From: Synechococcus sp. BO 8801
Lineage (GTDB): Bacteria; Cyanobacteriota; Cyanobacteriia; PCC-6307; Cyanobiaceae
Length of the DNA stretch: 64,000 nt
Assembly: GCF_002252675.1 (NCBI RefSeq)
Contig: NZ_NQKY01000004.1
Location: forward strand, 62,001-126,000
Direction: 5' to 3'
A program made the translations under genes and the position numbers. Under the pieces are notes generated by a model, which worked only from the letters and a program-made list of their open reading frames with translations, had not been told where the DNA came from and did not search any database. Positions within the stretch are counted from its first letter, which is position 1, and each line of letters begins with the position of its first letter. Shown piece by piece: positions 23,741 to 31,228 of the stretch.

Positions 23741-23884
23741 ATGACCGAGTTCCTCCTGATGACGGGCGTTCTCGCCCTTCTCGGTCTGGTGCTGTGGATG
23801 GCGATGGATTCCGACGACGACAACGGCGGCGGCGGCCTGATGCAGCCCGCCCTCATCCCGGTGCGCCGCTCCAGCTCCTACTGA
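23741..23884 (+). CDS. Small 47-residue membrane peptide
   Basis: An ATG at 23741 opens a 47-codon frame that ends in TGA at 23884. The peptide has one hydrophobic segment (residues 4-22), then an acidic SDDDNGGGG stretch and a C-terminal VRRSSSY. The codon use is that of neighbouring genes. A single N-terminal membrane helix with an acidic tail is the pattern of a small membrane regulator or subunit. I recognise no family. It precedes futA by 100 bp on the same strand. Confidence 0.45.
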   Translation: MTEFLLMTGVLALLGLVLWMAMDSDDDNGGGGLMQPALIPVRRSSSY

Positions 23885-23983
23885 GCGAAGCGCGCGTAAG
23901 CATTGATACCTGGCTTCGCGTCGTTTGTTCCGACCACCCCTTCGGAGCCTTCATAGGGTCCGGGCAGACACCCGTTCTTCCCG

Positions 23984-25075
23984 ATGCCCTCGTCCAGGTT
24001 CCTCCGTCGTCGCCTGCTGCTGCCTGTCGGCGGATCCGCGGCCCTGGCCGCCACCCTGATCACTGTCTTCGGCGGCGCCTCCCAACCGGCCATCGGCCAG
24101 TCGCAGACCCAGGCTCCCGCCGTCGCCCAGGCCGGCACCACCATCGGTGTCTATTCCGGCCGCCACTACAACACCGACAAGGAGCTCTACCGCCAGTTCA
24201 CCGCCCGCACCGGCATCAAGGTGAACGTGCTGGAAGCCAAGGACGACGCCCTGCTGGAGCGACTCAAGAGTGAGGGCAAGAACAGCCCCGCCGATGTGCT
24301 CGTGCTCGTCGATGCCGCCCGCCTCGATGCCGCCACCGACCAGGGCCTGTTCCGGCCCACCCGTTCAGCCGCCCTGCAGCGGGACGTGCCCGCCAACCTG
24401 CGCGATTCCCAGGGCCGCTGGTACGGCCTCACCCGCCGGGTGCGGGCCGTGGTCGTCAACCCGAAGCTGGTGAATCCCGCCACGATCCGCACCTACGCCG
24501 ATCTGGCCAAGCCGGCCCTCAAAGGCAAGCTCTGCCTGCGGGAGCGCAAGAGCCCCTACAACCAGTCCCTGGTGGCCAGCCGCATGATCCTCAACGGTGA
24601 CGCCGCCACCCGCAGCTGGATCCGCGGCATGGTGGCCAACGTCAGCCAGCCCTTCTTCACCTCCGACACCCCCCTGGCCCGGGCCGTCGCCCGGGGCGAG
24701 TGCGGCGTGGGGGTGGTGAACAGCTATTACATCGCCCGCATGCTTTCCGGAGAAGGCGGCGCCCAGGACAAGCAGCTGGCCGAACGGCTGAAGGTGGTCT
24801 ACCTCAATCCTTCCCACGTCAACATCACCGGCGCCGGCGTCACCCGCCACTCCAAGAATCCCCAGGCGGCGATCCGGCTGATCGAGTTCCTGGCCTCCCC
24901 CACCGGCGGCCGCGGCTACGCCGAAGCCAACAACGAATACCCGCTCAAGGGCTTCGGGGATAACCCGATCCTGAAGCGGTTCGGCAGCTTCCGGGCCGAT
25001 GGCGTCTCGGTGGAGCAGATCGGATCCAGGAGCCGGGCGGCCACCCGGATGATGGAATCGAACGGCTGGAAGTAG
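23984..25075 (+). CDS. futA: Iron(III) ABC transporter substrate-binding protein FutA
   Basis: This 363-residue protein has a signal peptide that begins with twin Arg (RFLRRRLLLPVGG), possibly Tat type, ending near AIGQ. The mature part begins IGVYSGRHYNTDKELYRQFTARTG, the signature of FutA/IdiA/HitA iron-binding proteins. Iron ligands are suggested by a Tyr in the LVNSYYIARM segment (paired Tyr) plus Tyr in YSGRHY. It captures ferric iron in the periplasm for the ABC importer. futB follows after 8 bp. The ATPase subunit (FutC) is not in the window. Confidence 0.9.
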   Translation: MPSSRFLRRRLLLPVGGSAALAATLITVFGGASQPAIGQSQTQAPAVAQAGTTIGVYSGRHYNTDKELYRQFTARTGIKVNVLEAKDDALLERLKSEGKNSPADVLVLVDAARLDAATDQGLFRPTRSAALQRDVPANLRDSQGRWYGLTRRVRAVVVNPKLVNPATIRTYADLAKPALKGKLCLRERKSPYNQSLVASRMILNGDAATRSWIRGMVANVSQPFFTSDTPLARAVARGECGVGVVNSYYIARMLSGEGGAQDKQLAERLKVVYLNPSHVNITGAGVTRHSKNPQAAIRLIEFLASPTGGRGYAEANNEYPLKGFGDNPILKRFGSFRADGVSVEQIGSRSRAATRMMESNGWK

Positions 25076-25083
25076 GACAGCGG

Positions 25084-26646
25084 ATGGCGACAGCGGCAAC
25101 GGCGGAGCGGGCACCAGCCCCCCGGACAGCTCCGCCGATGCGGCGGGCCTCCCTGGCGGCGGCCGTTCTGCTGGTCTGCGCCCTGGCGGTGCTGCCGTTC
25201 CTGGCCCTGGCCGGCTTCGCGGTTCGCGATGCCGGCTCCGGCAGTCTCTGGCTGGGGGCCGAAGGCCTTGAGCAGCTGAGCAACACCCTGGTGCTGGTGC
25301 TGGGCGTCGGCCTGATCGCGGCCCTGCTCGGCACCGCTAACGGCTGGCTCACCGCCTGCTGCCGCTTCCCGGGCCGCCGCTGGCTGCGGCTGGCCCAGGT
25401 GCTTCCCCTGGCGGCACCGGCCTTCGTGCTTGCCGCCGTGCTGGTCGACCTCGGCAGCCGCTGGGGCTTCCGCGTGCACGGCATCGGCTGGGCCGTGCTG
25501 CTGCTCAGCCTCACCACCTACAGCTACGTCTTCCTGCTCTCCACCGAGAGTTTCTCGGGCAGTGGGCAGCGCCAGCTGGAGGCCTGCCGCAGCCTGGGGG
25601 TGGGCCCCTGGGGCAGCTTCCGGCGGGTCGCCCTGCCCCTGGCGCTGCCTTCCATCGGTGCCGGTGTCGCCCTCAGCGGCATGGAGGTGGTCAATGAACT
25701 CGGCGCCGTGGAGCTGCTGGGGGTGCCCACCCTCTCGCGGGGGATCCTGCAGCGCTGGCAGGCGGAGGGCGACCTGCCGGGGGCGGTGGGACTGGCCCTG
25801 ATCGCCCTGGTGCTGGTCAGCCTGCTGGTGGGGGCCGAACGCTGGATGCGCCAGCGCAGCCGCCGCTGGAACATCGGCCAGGACGGTGCCGGCGCGCTGC
25901 AGTGGCCGCTGCAGGGATGGCGCCGCCTGCTGGCCCAGCTGCTCTCCGTGCTGCCGCCCCTGGTGAGCCTGGGGCTTCCCCTCACCTGGCTGGTGGCGAG
26001 CCGCGATCACCTGCAGAGCGATCCGCTGGAGGATCTGCTGGCCCTGACGCTGCGAAGCCTGGGGCTGGCCCTCGTTGCCACCGTGGTCACCGTGGCGGCG
26101 GCCCTGGTGCTGGCCATCAGCCGCCGCTGGCTGGCCAACCGGCTGCTGGGGCGGCTCACCTTCTTCGCCGGCATGGGCTACGCCGTGCCGGGCACCGTGC
26201 TGGCCCTGGCCCTGATGCTGATCGGCGGGCCGCTGCAGCTCAGCCCCCTGCTGCTGCTGCTCTGGGGCTACGCCGACCGCTTCATGGCCGTCTCAAAGCA
26301 GGGACTCGACGCCTCGTTCGAGCACATTCCCCCCAGCCTGGACGAATCGGCCACCAGCCTGGGCTGCGGCTGGCTGGCGGTGCTGCGTCGCATCCACCTG
26401 CCGCTGCTGCGCGGTCCGCTGCTGGTGGGGTCGCTGCTCGTCTTCGTCGACGTGGTGAAGGAGCTGCCCCTCACCTTCTCCCTGCGCCCGTTTGACTTCG
26501 ACACCCTTTCGGTGCGCGTCTATCAGTACGCCAGTGACGAACGGGTGGGGGCGGCCCTGATTCCGGCGCTGCTGATCCTGGTGCTGGGGCTGGCCGCCTC
26601 GATCGCCCTGATGCCGAGCCTGGAACGCCAGGGCCGGGGCGAGTGA
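25084..26646 (+). CDS. futB: Iron(III) ABC transporter permease FutB
   Basis: This 520-residue protein has two fused halves, each with about six transmembrane segments and an ABC-permease loop: EACRSLGVGPWGSFRRVALPLALP (first half) and DESATSLGCGWLAVLRRIHLPLLRGP (second half). The two EAA-like loops are the contact sites for the ATPase. This duplicated layout is characteristic of FutB/HitB/SfuB ferric iron permeases. Its start follows the futA stop by 8 bp, so they form one operon. A futC ATPase gene is missing nearby. Confidence 0.9.
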   Translation: MATAATAERAPAPRTAPPMRRASLAAAVLLVCALAVLPFLALAGFAVRDAGSGSLWLGAEGLEQLSNTLVLVLGVGLIAALLGTANGWLTACCRFPGRRWLRLAQVLPLAAPAFVLAAVLVDLGSRWGFRVHGIGWAVLLLSLTTYSYVFLLSTESFSGSGQRQLEACRSLGVGPWGSFRRVALPLALPSIGAGVALSGMEVVNELGAVELLGVPTLSRGILQRWQAEGDLPGAVGLALIALVLVSLLVGAERWMRQRSRRWNIGQDGAGALQWPLQGWRRLLAQLLSVLPPLVSLGLPLTWLVASRDHLQSDPLEDLLALTLRSLGLALVATVVTVAAALVLAISRRWLANRLLGRLTFFAGMGYAVPGTVLALALMLIGGPLQLSPLLLLLWGYADRFMAVSKQGLDASFEHIPPSLDESATSLGCGWLAVLRRIHLPLLRGPLLVGSLLVFVDVVKELPLTFSLRPFDFDTLSVRVYQYASDERVGAALIPALLILVLGLAASIALMPSLERQGRGE

Positions 26647-26688
26647 AGCGGGCCCCGGCCGGACCGGAGCCCAGGGTTCCGCGCGATC

Positions 26689-26832
26689 TCAGTCGCGGCC
26701 GCAGCAGCACTTGCCGCCTTTCCATTTGGAGCATTTCTTCTGGCGGCAGCCCTTCTTCTTGGCCTGGGGCTGGGGACCGCGGACGCTGATCGGAGCGGGG
26801 ACGTCGGGAAGGCTGCCGAGGGAGGGGGCCAT
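26689..26832 (-). CDS. Small Cys/Lys-rich peptide next to the iron transport operon
   Basis: A minus-strand ATG at 26830-26832 opens a 47-residue frame. The N-terminal half is Pro-rich and neutral. The C-terminal half is AKKKGCRQKKCSKWKGGKCC followed by CGRD, with five Cys and ten basic residues in 23 positions. Such a motif could bind a metal ion or nucleic acid. The gene lies between futB (convergent, 43 bp) and the Crp/Fnr gene (50 bp downstream of its stop), so it may be cotranscribed with the regulator and controlled by iron. No named family is recognised, though I recall related short proteins in picocyanobacteria. Confidence 0.55.
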   Translation of the reverse strand: MAPSLGSLPDVPAPISVRGPQPQAKKKGCRQKKCSKWKGGKCCCGRD

Positions 26833-26882
26833 GGGGGCGAAGGGAAAGGGAGGAGAAAGGAGAAAGCTGAAAGCAGGGGGCG

Positions 26883-27476
26883 TCAGGCCGCCAGGGGAGC
26901 GCCGTCCACCAGGGCCGGTGCCAGGCGCAGGCTGGTCTCGCCGCTGGGGACCTGCATCAGGTCGGCGGCCCGGATGCGGGAGATCAGCCGGGTGGTGGTG
27001 ACGCGGGTGGTGCCGATCAGCTCCCCGATGCGCTCATGGGTGAGGCGGAAGGGGAGGTCGCACCAGGGGCCGCAGCGGCGCCCCAGGCGGCGCACCAGCA
27101 GCGAAAGCAGGGCATGGAGCCGCTGCTCGGCGCTGCCGAGATGGCGGATGCGCAGCAGCTGCAGGGTCCACTCGTTGACCGGATCGAAGCCATGGCCTTC
27201 GAGGGGCTCGGCATCGCTGCGGAAGCAGAGGGGGGTGAGGGCCTCCACGCAGACACCCTCGCTGCAGAGGCGGTCGGTGCGGAGCTGGTCACCGGGCTGC
27301 AGGAAGGCCAGGGTCATCCCCTCGGTCTCCTCGCAGGGGCAATAGACGCGGGCGATGCCGTCGAGGACCTCGAGGCAGGAGCCGCCGGGGCGGGGGGTGG
27401 GGTCAAGCAGAACCGTCTGACCGGCGGGCATGCGCACGGCACTGACGGGATCGTCGGGGAGGAAGCGGTAACGCAT
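26883..27476 (-). CDS. Crp/Fnr family transcriptional regulator
   Basis: This 197-residue protein has a reduced cyclic-nucleotide-binding-like N-terminal domain (PAGQTVLLDPTP, GIARVYC, LQPGDQLRT) and a C-terminal HTH_Crp domain (LPFRLTHERIGELIGTTRVTTTRLISRI). Cysteines in YCPCEE and CSEGVCVE could bind a cofactor but do not form the classical FNR cluster pattern. The promoter region holds two Fur-box-like sites, and the gene lies between futAB and fur, so a role in iron stress is likely. It may also regulate the Cys-rich peptide downstream. Ligand unknown. Confidence 0.82.
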   Translation of the reverse strand: MRYRFLPDDPVSAVRMPAGQTVLLDPTPRPGGSCLEVLDGIARVYCPCEETEGMTLAFLQPGDQLRTDRLCSEGVCVEALTPLCFRSDAEPLEGHGFDPVNEWTLQLLRIRHLGSAEQRLHALLSLLVRRLGRRCGPWCDLPFRLTHERIGELIGTTRVTTTRLISRIRAADLMQVPSGETSLRLAPALVDGAPLAA

Positions 27477-27497
27477 CGGGCGAAGGGAGGGGCCTTA

Positions 27498-27514
27498 TTG
27501 CGAATGGCTCTCAA
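27498..27514 (-). promoter_or_regulatory. Fur-box-like site 1 upstream of the Crp/Fnr gene
   Basis: The plus strand reads TTGCGAATGGCTCTCAA, matching 14 of 17 positions of TTGCAAATGATTCTCAA, a form of Fur box common in bacteria. It is an imperfect inverted repeat (TTGnGA...TCnCAA). It sits 22 bp upstream of the Crp/Fnr start codon and would overlap or follow its promoter, which suits repression when iron is plentiful. Confidence 0.55.
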
Positions 27515-27536
27515 CCTAGAGGACCCACGGGCACTT

Positions 27537-27553
27537 TTGCAAGCGATTCTCAA
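27537..27553 (-). promoter_or_regulatory. Fur-box-like site 2 upstream of the Crp/Fnr gene
   Basis: The plus strand reads TTGCAAGCGATTCTCAA, matching 15 of 17 positions of the Fur-box form TTGCAAATGATTCTCAA. It begins 39 bp beyond site 1 (about four helical turns), so two Fur dimers could bind on the same face of the DNA. The distance to the Crp/Fnr start is 61 bp, in the range of a -35 region. Confidence 0.55.
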
Positions 27554-27605
27554 TAGCAGCTGGTGATTGCGAAGCCGCTCTGCCGCAGCGGCGGCCCCCA
27601 GGCCC

Positions 27606-29252
27606 TCAGGTGAGCAGCAACCGATCGAAGAAGGCGTGCCAGGTCAGCCCGGAACGCTCAGGCCCGAACACCGCCCGCTGCTCCAGCCGATTGAGTGGTG
27701 GTTGGCCGATGCTGCTCAGCAGCCGGTCCATCTCGCCGGGGTCGAGCCGGTCATCGCCATCCGCATCGACGGGGATCAGGTAGCGCTTCAGCCGCTCCTG
27801 TCCGTCCCAGAGCCGGCGCAGGCGCAGCATCACCTCGATGAACTCGGCCCTGTCCACCACCCCGTCGCCATCGAGATCCATGGCCGCCAGCACCCTGGCC
27901 AGGGCCGCCGCAGGGTCGCTGGGGCCCTGGTCAGGGTCGCCGGGGACCTGTTCGATTCCGTCGACCAGTTCCGACAGGCTCAGCTGGCCGTCCCGGTCGC
28001 GGTCGAGGCGCTCGAACAGCTCCTCAAACCTCCCCAGCAGCGCCGGATCCGCCGATGGGGCCAGGCTGGTCCAGGCGCCTCCGCCCACGGCCCCGCGCAG
28101 ACGGGAGCGGTAATCGTTCAGCAGCCGCCGGGTCACCAGATAGCGCTGCAGATGCTCCTCCGGCGTGAGGATCGCGTGCAGCGCCACCGGCACAACGGTG
28201 GGCAGCGCCCGGCGCACCACCAGCAGGGTGGCCAGGGTGGCGACGATGAAAGACAGCGTGAGCGCCGGCAATCCGAGCGGCATCAGCCGCTCCAGCGGCT
28301 GGGTGAGCAGGCTGGCCGCGAGGGCCGCCAGAGCCGCCACCCCCAGGCTGCGCCTGGTGGGGGCATGGAAGATGCCACCGATGGCAATGGCGCTGAGAAC
28401 GCCGTCGTAGCTCCAGAGGCCCAGGCCGACGGCGCCGGCGGCACCGCTGGCCAGGCCCGCCAACGCCCCGATCGCCGCCCCCATCAGACCCACCCCTGCC
28501 GCCATCGGACTGGCCACGGCCGTGGCCGCCAGCACCAACCAGCCACTGGCCAGATCACCACAGAAGAAGACCTGACCGAAGCCCCGCGGCAGGGCCAGCA
28601 GGAAGGCCTGCAGGGCGGATCCCGCCGGTGGCACCATCGCGGGACCGTGGAGCTGCAGCGGCGGCACATCCGCCAGGGTGACCAGCGCCAGCAACCCCCA
28701 GGTCACCAGGCAGAAGGGCAGCGTCATCGGCGGCAGGCCGGTGGCGGCATGCAGACGACGGCCCGGGCCGTGGACCAGCACGGAACTCAGCGCCCCACCC
28801 CCCAGGGCCGCCAGCGTCCAGAGCAGAAAAGCTCCGGGAGGACCCAGATCGGCGAAGGTGCCGATGGCACTGCCCACCAAGGCTCCGTTGAACCCGTAGA
28901 TGCCGTTGTGGCGGTCGTCCCAGGAGCTGCCGAGGGCCTTGGCCGCCAGGTGCGCCGCCGCGATTCCGAAGGCGGCGAACAGCGCCACCGACGGCGACTG
29001 AAGCAGCAGAGCCAGCAGCAGCAGCAGGCCACTGAGGGGATTGTTGATGAAGATCACCTGGCCCAGGCTGCGAAGGGCCGCCACCACGGCAACGACGGCG
29101 CGCCGATGCCTCCAGCGGCTGGTGAGCTGGGGCAGGGTGCCGCTGAACGGCAGCACCCGCTCGTACCAACACCCGACAGGAGCTTCCGTCGCCAGCAGGG
29201 AGAGAAGGAGCTGGTGGACGGGAAGGGGGTCCGGGGCGCCGGTGCGGTTCAT
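27606..29252 (-). CDS. Urea transporter (UT family) with C-terminal EF-hand domain
   Basis: This 548-residue protein has an N-terminal UT/SLC14-type transporter (about residues 15-330). The signature is VIFINNPLSGLLLLLALLLQ in the first half and DDRHNGIYGFNGALVGSAIG after it, with a second repeat around LGLWSYDGVLSAIAIGG. UT proteins are passive urea channels. Residues 345-545 are cytoplasmic and carry three EF-hand loops: DRDRDGQLSLSE (about 420), DLDGDGVVDRAEF (about 457) and DADGDDRLDPGE (about 495). Calcium control of urea entry is a natural inference but not shown. The ATG at 29250-29252 was chosen because the transporter domain follows directly. No urease genes are in the window. Confidence 0.85.
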   Translation of the reverse strand: MNRTGAPDPLPVHQLLLSLLATEAPVGCWYERVLPFSGTLPQLTSRWRHRRAVVAVVAALRSLGQVIFINNPLSGLLLLLALLLQSPSVALFAAFGIAAAHLAAKALGSSWDDRHNGIYGFNGALVGSAIGTFADLGPPGAFLLWTLAALGGGALSSVLVHGPGRRLHAATGLPPMTLPFCLVTWGLLALVTLADVPPLQLHGPAMVPPAGSALQAFLLALPRGFGQVFFCGDLASGWLVLAATAVASPMAAGVGLMGAAIGALAGLASGAAGAVGLGLWSYDGVLSAIAIGGIFHAPTRRSLGVAALAALAASLLTQPLERLMPLGLPALTLSFIVATLATLLVVRRALPTVVPVALHAILTPEEHLQRYLVTRRLLNDYRSRLRGAVGGGAWTSLAPSADPALLGRFEELFERLDRDRDGQLSLSELVDGIEQVPGDPDQGPSDPAAALARVLAAMDLDGDGVVDRAEFIEVMLRLRRLWDGQERLKRYLIPVDADGDDRLDPGEMDRLLSSIGQPPLNRLEQRAVFGPERSGLTWHAFFDRLLLT

Positions 29253-29645
29253 GGCCAGGGCGCCGTGGCTACAGGAAAGCCCCAATCGCCCGTGGATGGA
29301 TGGGGTTCGATCACGGCGGGAGCGGCCATCGTGCTCGGGAAGACCGGATCTTGCCTCTCCCACTCCGGGCACCCCCTCCGTCTAGGGGGCTCGACGGGTC
29401 CCTGCCACGGGTCTTCAGGAGTTGCGCACCTCCCGCCGGTTTCATCCACTGGTGTCATCCGCTGCCTGGAGCCGTGCCATGGATCGCGCCGGCCCTGGGG
29501 ACGCGCCCCAGCCTGGAGGCCGACCTCTCCCCCTTCCACCCCATGCTCCGCATCCGTGGCGACCGGTCCAGCCTGCTGGCGGCCCTGGCGGCCCACTGGG
29601 CCGATCAGCAGCTGCAACTGCCGCTGCTCGGCGCCGGCGCACCCC
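29253..29645. other. 393-bp stretch between the urea transporter and fur
   Basis: This stretch lies upstream of the minus-strand transporter gene and downstream of the minus-strand fur gene. It should contain the transporter promoter, but no clear -35/-10 pair or Fur box was seen. A plus-strand open frame at 29300-29695 (131 residues) ends in SLLAALAAHWADQQLQLPLL and runs into the fur 3' end; it resembles no family I know. I treat the stretch as mostly non-coding, with a possible gene remnant. Confidence 0.35.
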
Positions 29646-30116
29646 TCAGCCCTGCTCCTCAGCCGCGCAGGCCGGACAGAGGGCCCGCACGTTGAGGACG
29701 CACTCCAGCAGCCGGAAGCCGAAGGTCCCTGCCGCCGCCTCACCGGCGGCCAGCACAGCACCGCTCTCGAACTCCTCGGTGCGGCCACAGCGGACACAGA
29801 CCAGATGGTGATGGTCGCGGTGGGCGTCGCCCGCCAGCTCGAAGCGCCGCCCCCCCTCCGGCAGCTCCAGCTCCTGAAGCAGCCCCATGGAGCTCAGCAG
29901 CCGCAGGGTGCGGTAGACGGTGGCCAGGGACACCCGCTCCTGGCTGCGCACCAGGCGCAGGTGCACCTCCTCGGCGCTGAGGTGGCTGCCCTCGCCGATC
30001 CGCTCAAACAGATCCAGCACCCGCTGACGCTGGGGCGTGAGCCGCTGGCCCCGGTCGTTCAGGGTGGTGCGCAGACTGCGGGGCTGGGCCAGACCGGTGG
30101 GGGGAGTGTTCACCAC
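29646..30116 (-). CDS. fur: Ferric uptake regulator Fur
   Basis: This 156-residue protein has the full Fur layout: GQRLTPQRQRVLDLFER, the DNA-reading helix VSLATVYRTLRLLSSMGLL, the metal site segment HRDHHHLVCVRCG, and a C-terminal CPAC motif as a second structural zinc pair. Unlike the paralogue at 21530 it retains the HxDHHH sequence that is typical of iron-responsive Fur. It represses iron uptake genes when ferrous iron is bound. The start is GTG (30114-30116). The gene sits in the iron block with futAB and the Crp/Fnr gene whose upstream region carries Fur-box-like sites. Confidence 0.88.
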   Translation of the reverse strand: MVNTPPTGLAQPRSLRTTLNDRGQRLTPQRQRVLDLFERIGEGSHLSAEEVHLRLVRSQERVSLATVYRTLRLLSSMGLLQELELPEGGRRFELAGDAHRDHHHLVCVRCGRTEEFESGAVLAAGEAAAGTFGFRLLECVLNVRALCPACAAEEQG

Positions 30117-30145
30117 GCGATCCCAGACCTTCGCAACACTAGAGC

Positions 30146-31228
30146 CTATTGAGAAGGGGTGTCGGAGGTTGGTGTGCTGGCCGACGTCGGGGGCCCGGAC
30201 GACGCCCCCCGGGCCAGGCTGCCGTCCAGGCTGACCAGGGCGGCCCCCAGCAGATCAGTGAGCGTGACGATCAGGCGGTAGCTGAGGGCCACCGCCAGCA
30301 GCGGCGCCTCCGGCAGGGCCACCCCCATCCGCAACAGCAGCACCGCCTCGAACACCCCCAGGCCCCCCGGCGCACCCGGCACCACCAGTCCGGCGGTCCA
30401 GGCGAGGGCGAATCCCGCCAGCCAGACGGTGGCATCGTTCGCCAGTGGCAGGTCGAAGGCCTGGATGCAGCAGCAGAAGCCGGCGAAGCGCAGCAGCACG
30501 AAGGCCATCTCCGCCAGCAGGGGCGGCCAGGGATAGCCCCGCAGCACGGTCGACCGCTCCAGCGGCGTCTCCTGCCTGAGCTCCTCCTCCAGGCCGAGGT
30601 CCCGCGCCCGGCGCCGCTCCAGCCGCAGCAGCAGGGGGTCGAGCCAGCGGGGCAGCAGCAGGGCCAGGGGCAGCAGACAGACCAGGCCCAGCCCGCCCTG
30701 CCAGCCGCCGAGGGGCACCAGCGCCAGGGCCGCCACCGCCGCCACCAGGGGATCCAGCAGCACCGCCACCAGCGCCATGGTCGTGCCGACCGGCGCGGCC
30801 AGGGGCGTGTCCTCGCTGCGCAGCCGCTGGACCCGCGAGGCCAGGTGCCAGATGCCCCCGGGCAGGAACTTGCGCAGGTTGGTGGCCACGTGCAGTTCCA
30901 CCACCGCGGCCCAGTCGGGGCGCAGGCCCAGCCAGCGCATCACCACGCCCCAGGCCAGGCCGTTGACCACCAGGCTGAGCAGGCTCACGCCGACGCCCAG
31001 GAGCAACCACAGCCAGCCCTGGCCATCGAGCCGCAGCTGGACCAGCTGGCGACCGTGGCTGAGCAGGGCCGCCATCACGAAGCCGATGCTGCCCAGGGTG
31101 ATCCAGGGGCGCAGGCCGCCGGGCAGGGCCGGCAGCTTGGGGGGCGACGGCAGCCGGCGCCGCAGGGCCCCGAGGCCGGTCCCCAGGCGTTGGAGCAGGG
31201 CCAGCAGGTGGCGGGACCAGGCGCTCAT
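30146..31228 (-). CDS. LPG synthase-like integral membrane protein (UPF0104/AglD family)
   Basis: This 360-residue protein has about eight transmembrane segments. The signature region ATNLRKFLPGGIWHLASRVQRL matches the conserved KY/FLPG turn of the lysylphosphatidylglycerol synthase transmembrane family. The later APGGLGVFEAVLLLRMGV is also characteristic (PGGLGxxE). Stand-alone members without the soluble catalytic domain act as flippases or have unknown lipid-related roles. It is last in a three-gene ATGA-linked operon with larC and the M41-like protein. No start other than the ATG at 31228 (overlapping the larC stop) fits. Confidence 0.82.
   Translation of the reverse strand: MSAWSRHLLALLQRLGTGLGALRRRLPSPPKLPALPGGLRPWITLGSIGFVMAALLSHGRQLVQLRLDGQGWLWLLLGVGVSLLSLVVNGLAWGVVMRWLGLRPDWAAVVELHVATNLRKFLPGGIWHLASRVQRLRSEDTPLAAPVGTTMALVAVLLDPLVAAVAALALVPLGGWQGGLGLVCLLPLALLLPRWLDPLLLRLERRRARDLGLEEELRQETPLERSTVLRGYPWPPLLAEMAFVLLRFAGFCCCIQAFDLPLANDATVWLAGFALAWTAGLVVPGAPGGLGVFEAVLLLRMGVALPEAPLLAVALSYRLIVTLTDLLGAALVSLDGSLARGASSGPPTSASTPTSDTPSQ

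Noticed and set aside
23885-23919. Inverted repeat GCGAAGC ... GCTTCGC after the 47-residue membrane peptide, considered as a terminator or operator for futA
   Set aside because: The loop is 21 bases and the following T tract is weak (TCGTTTGTT). It does not resemble a Fur box. It may be chance.
29300-29695. Plus-strand 131-residue frame between the urea transporter and fur
   Set aside because: It overlaps the fur 3' end, has no recognised domain and starts in a region expected to be non-coding. It may be a remnant.
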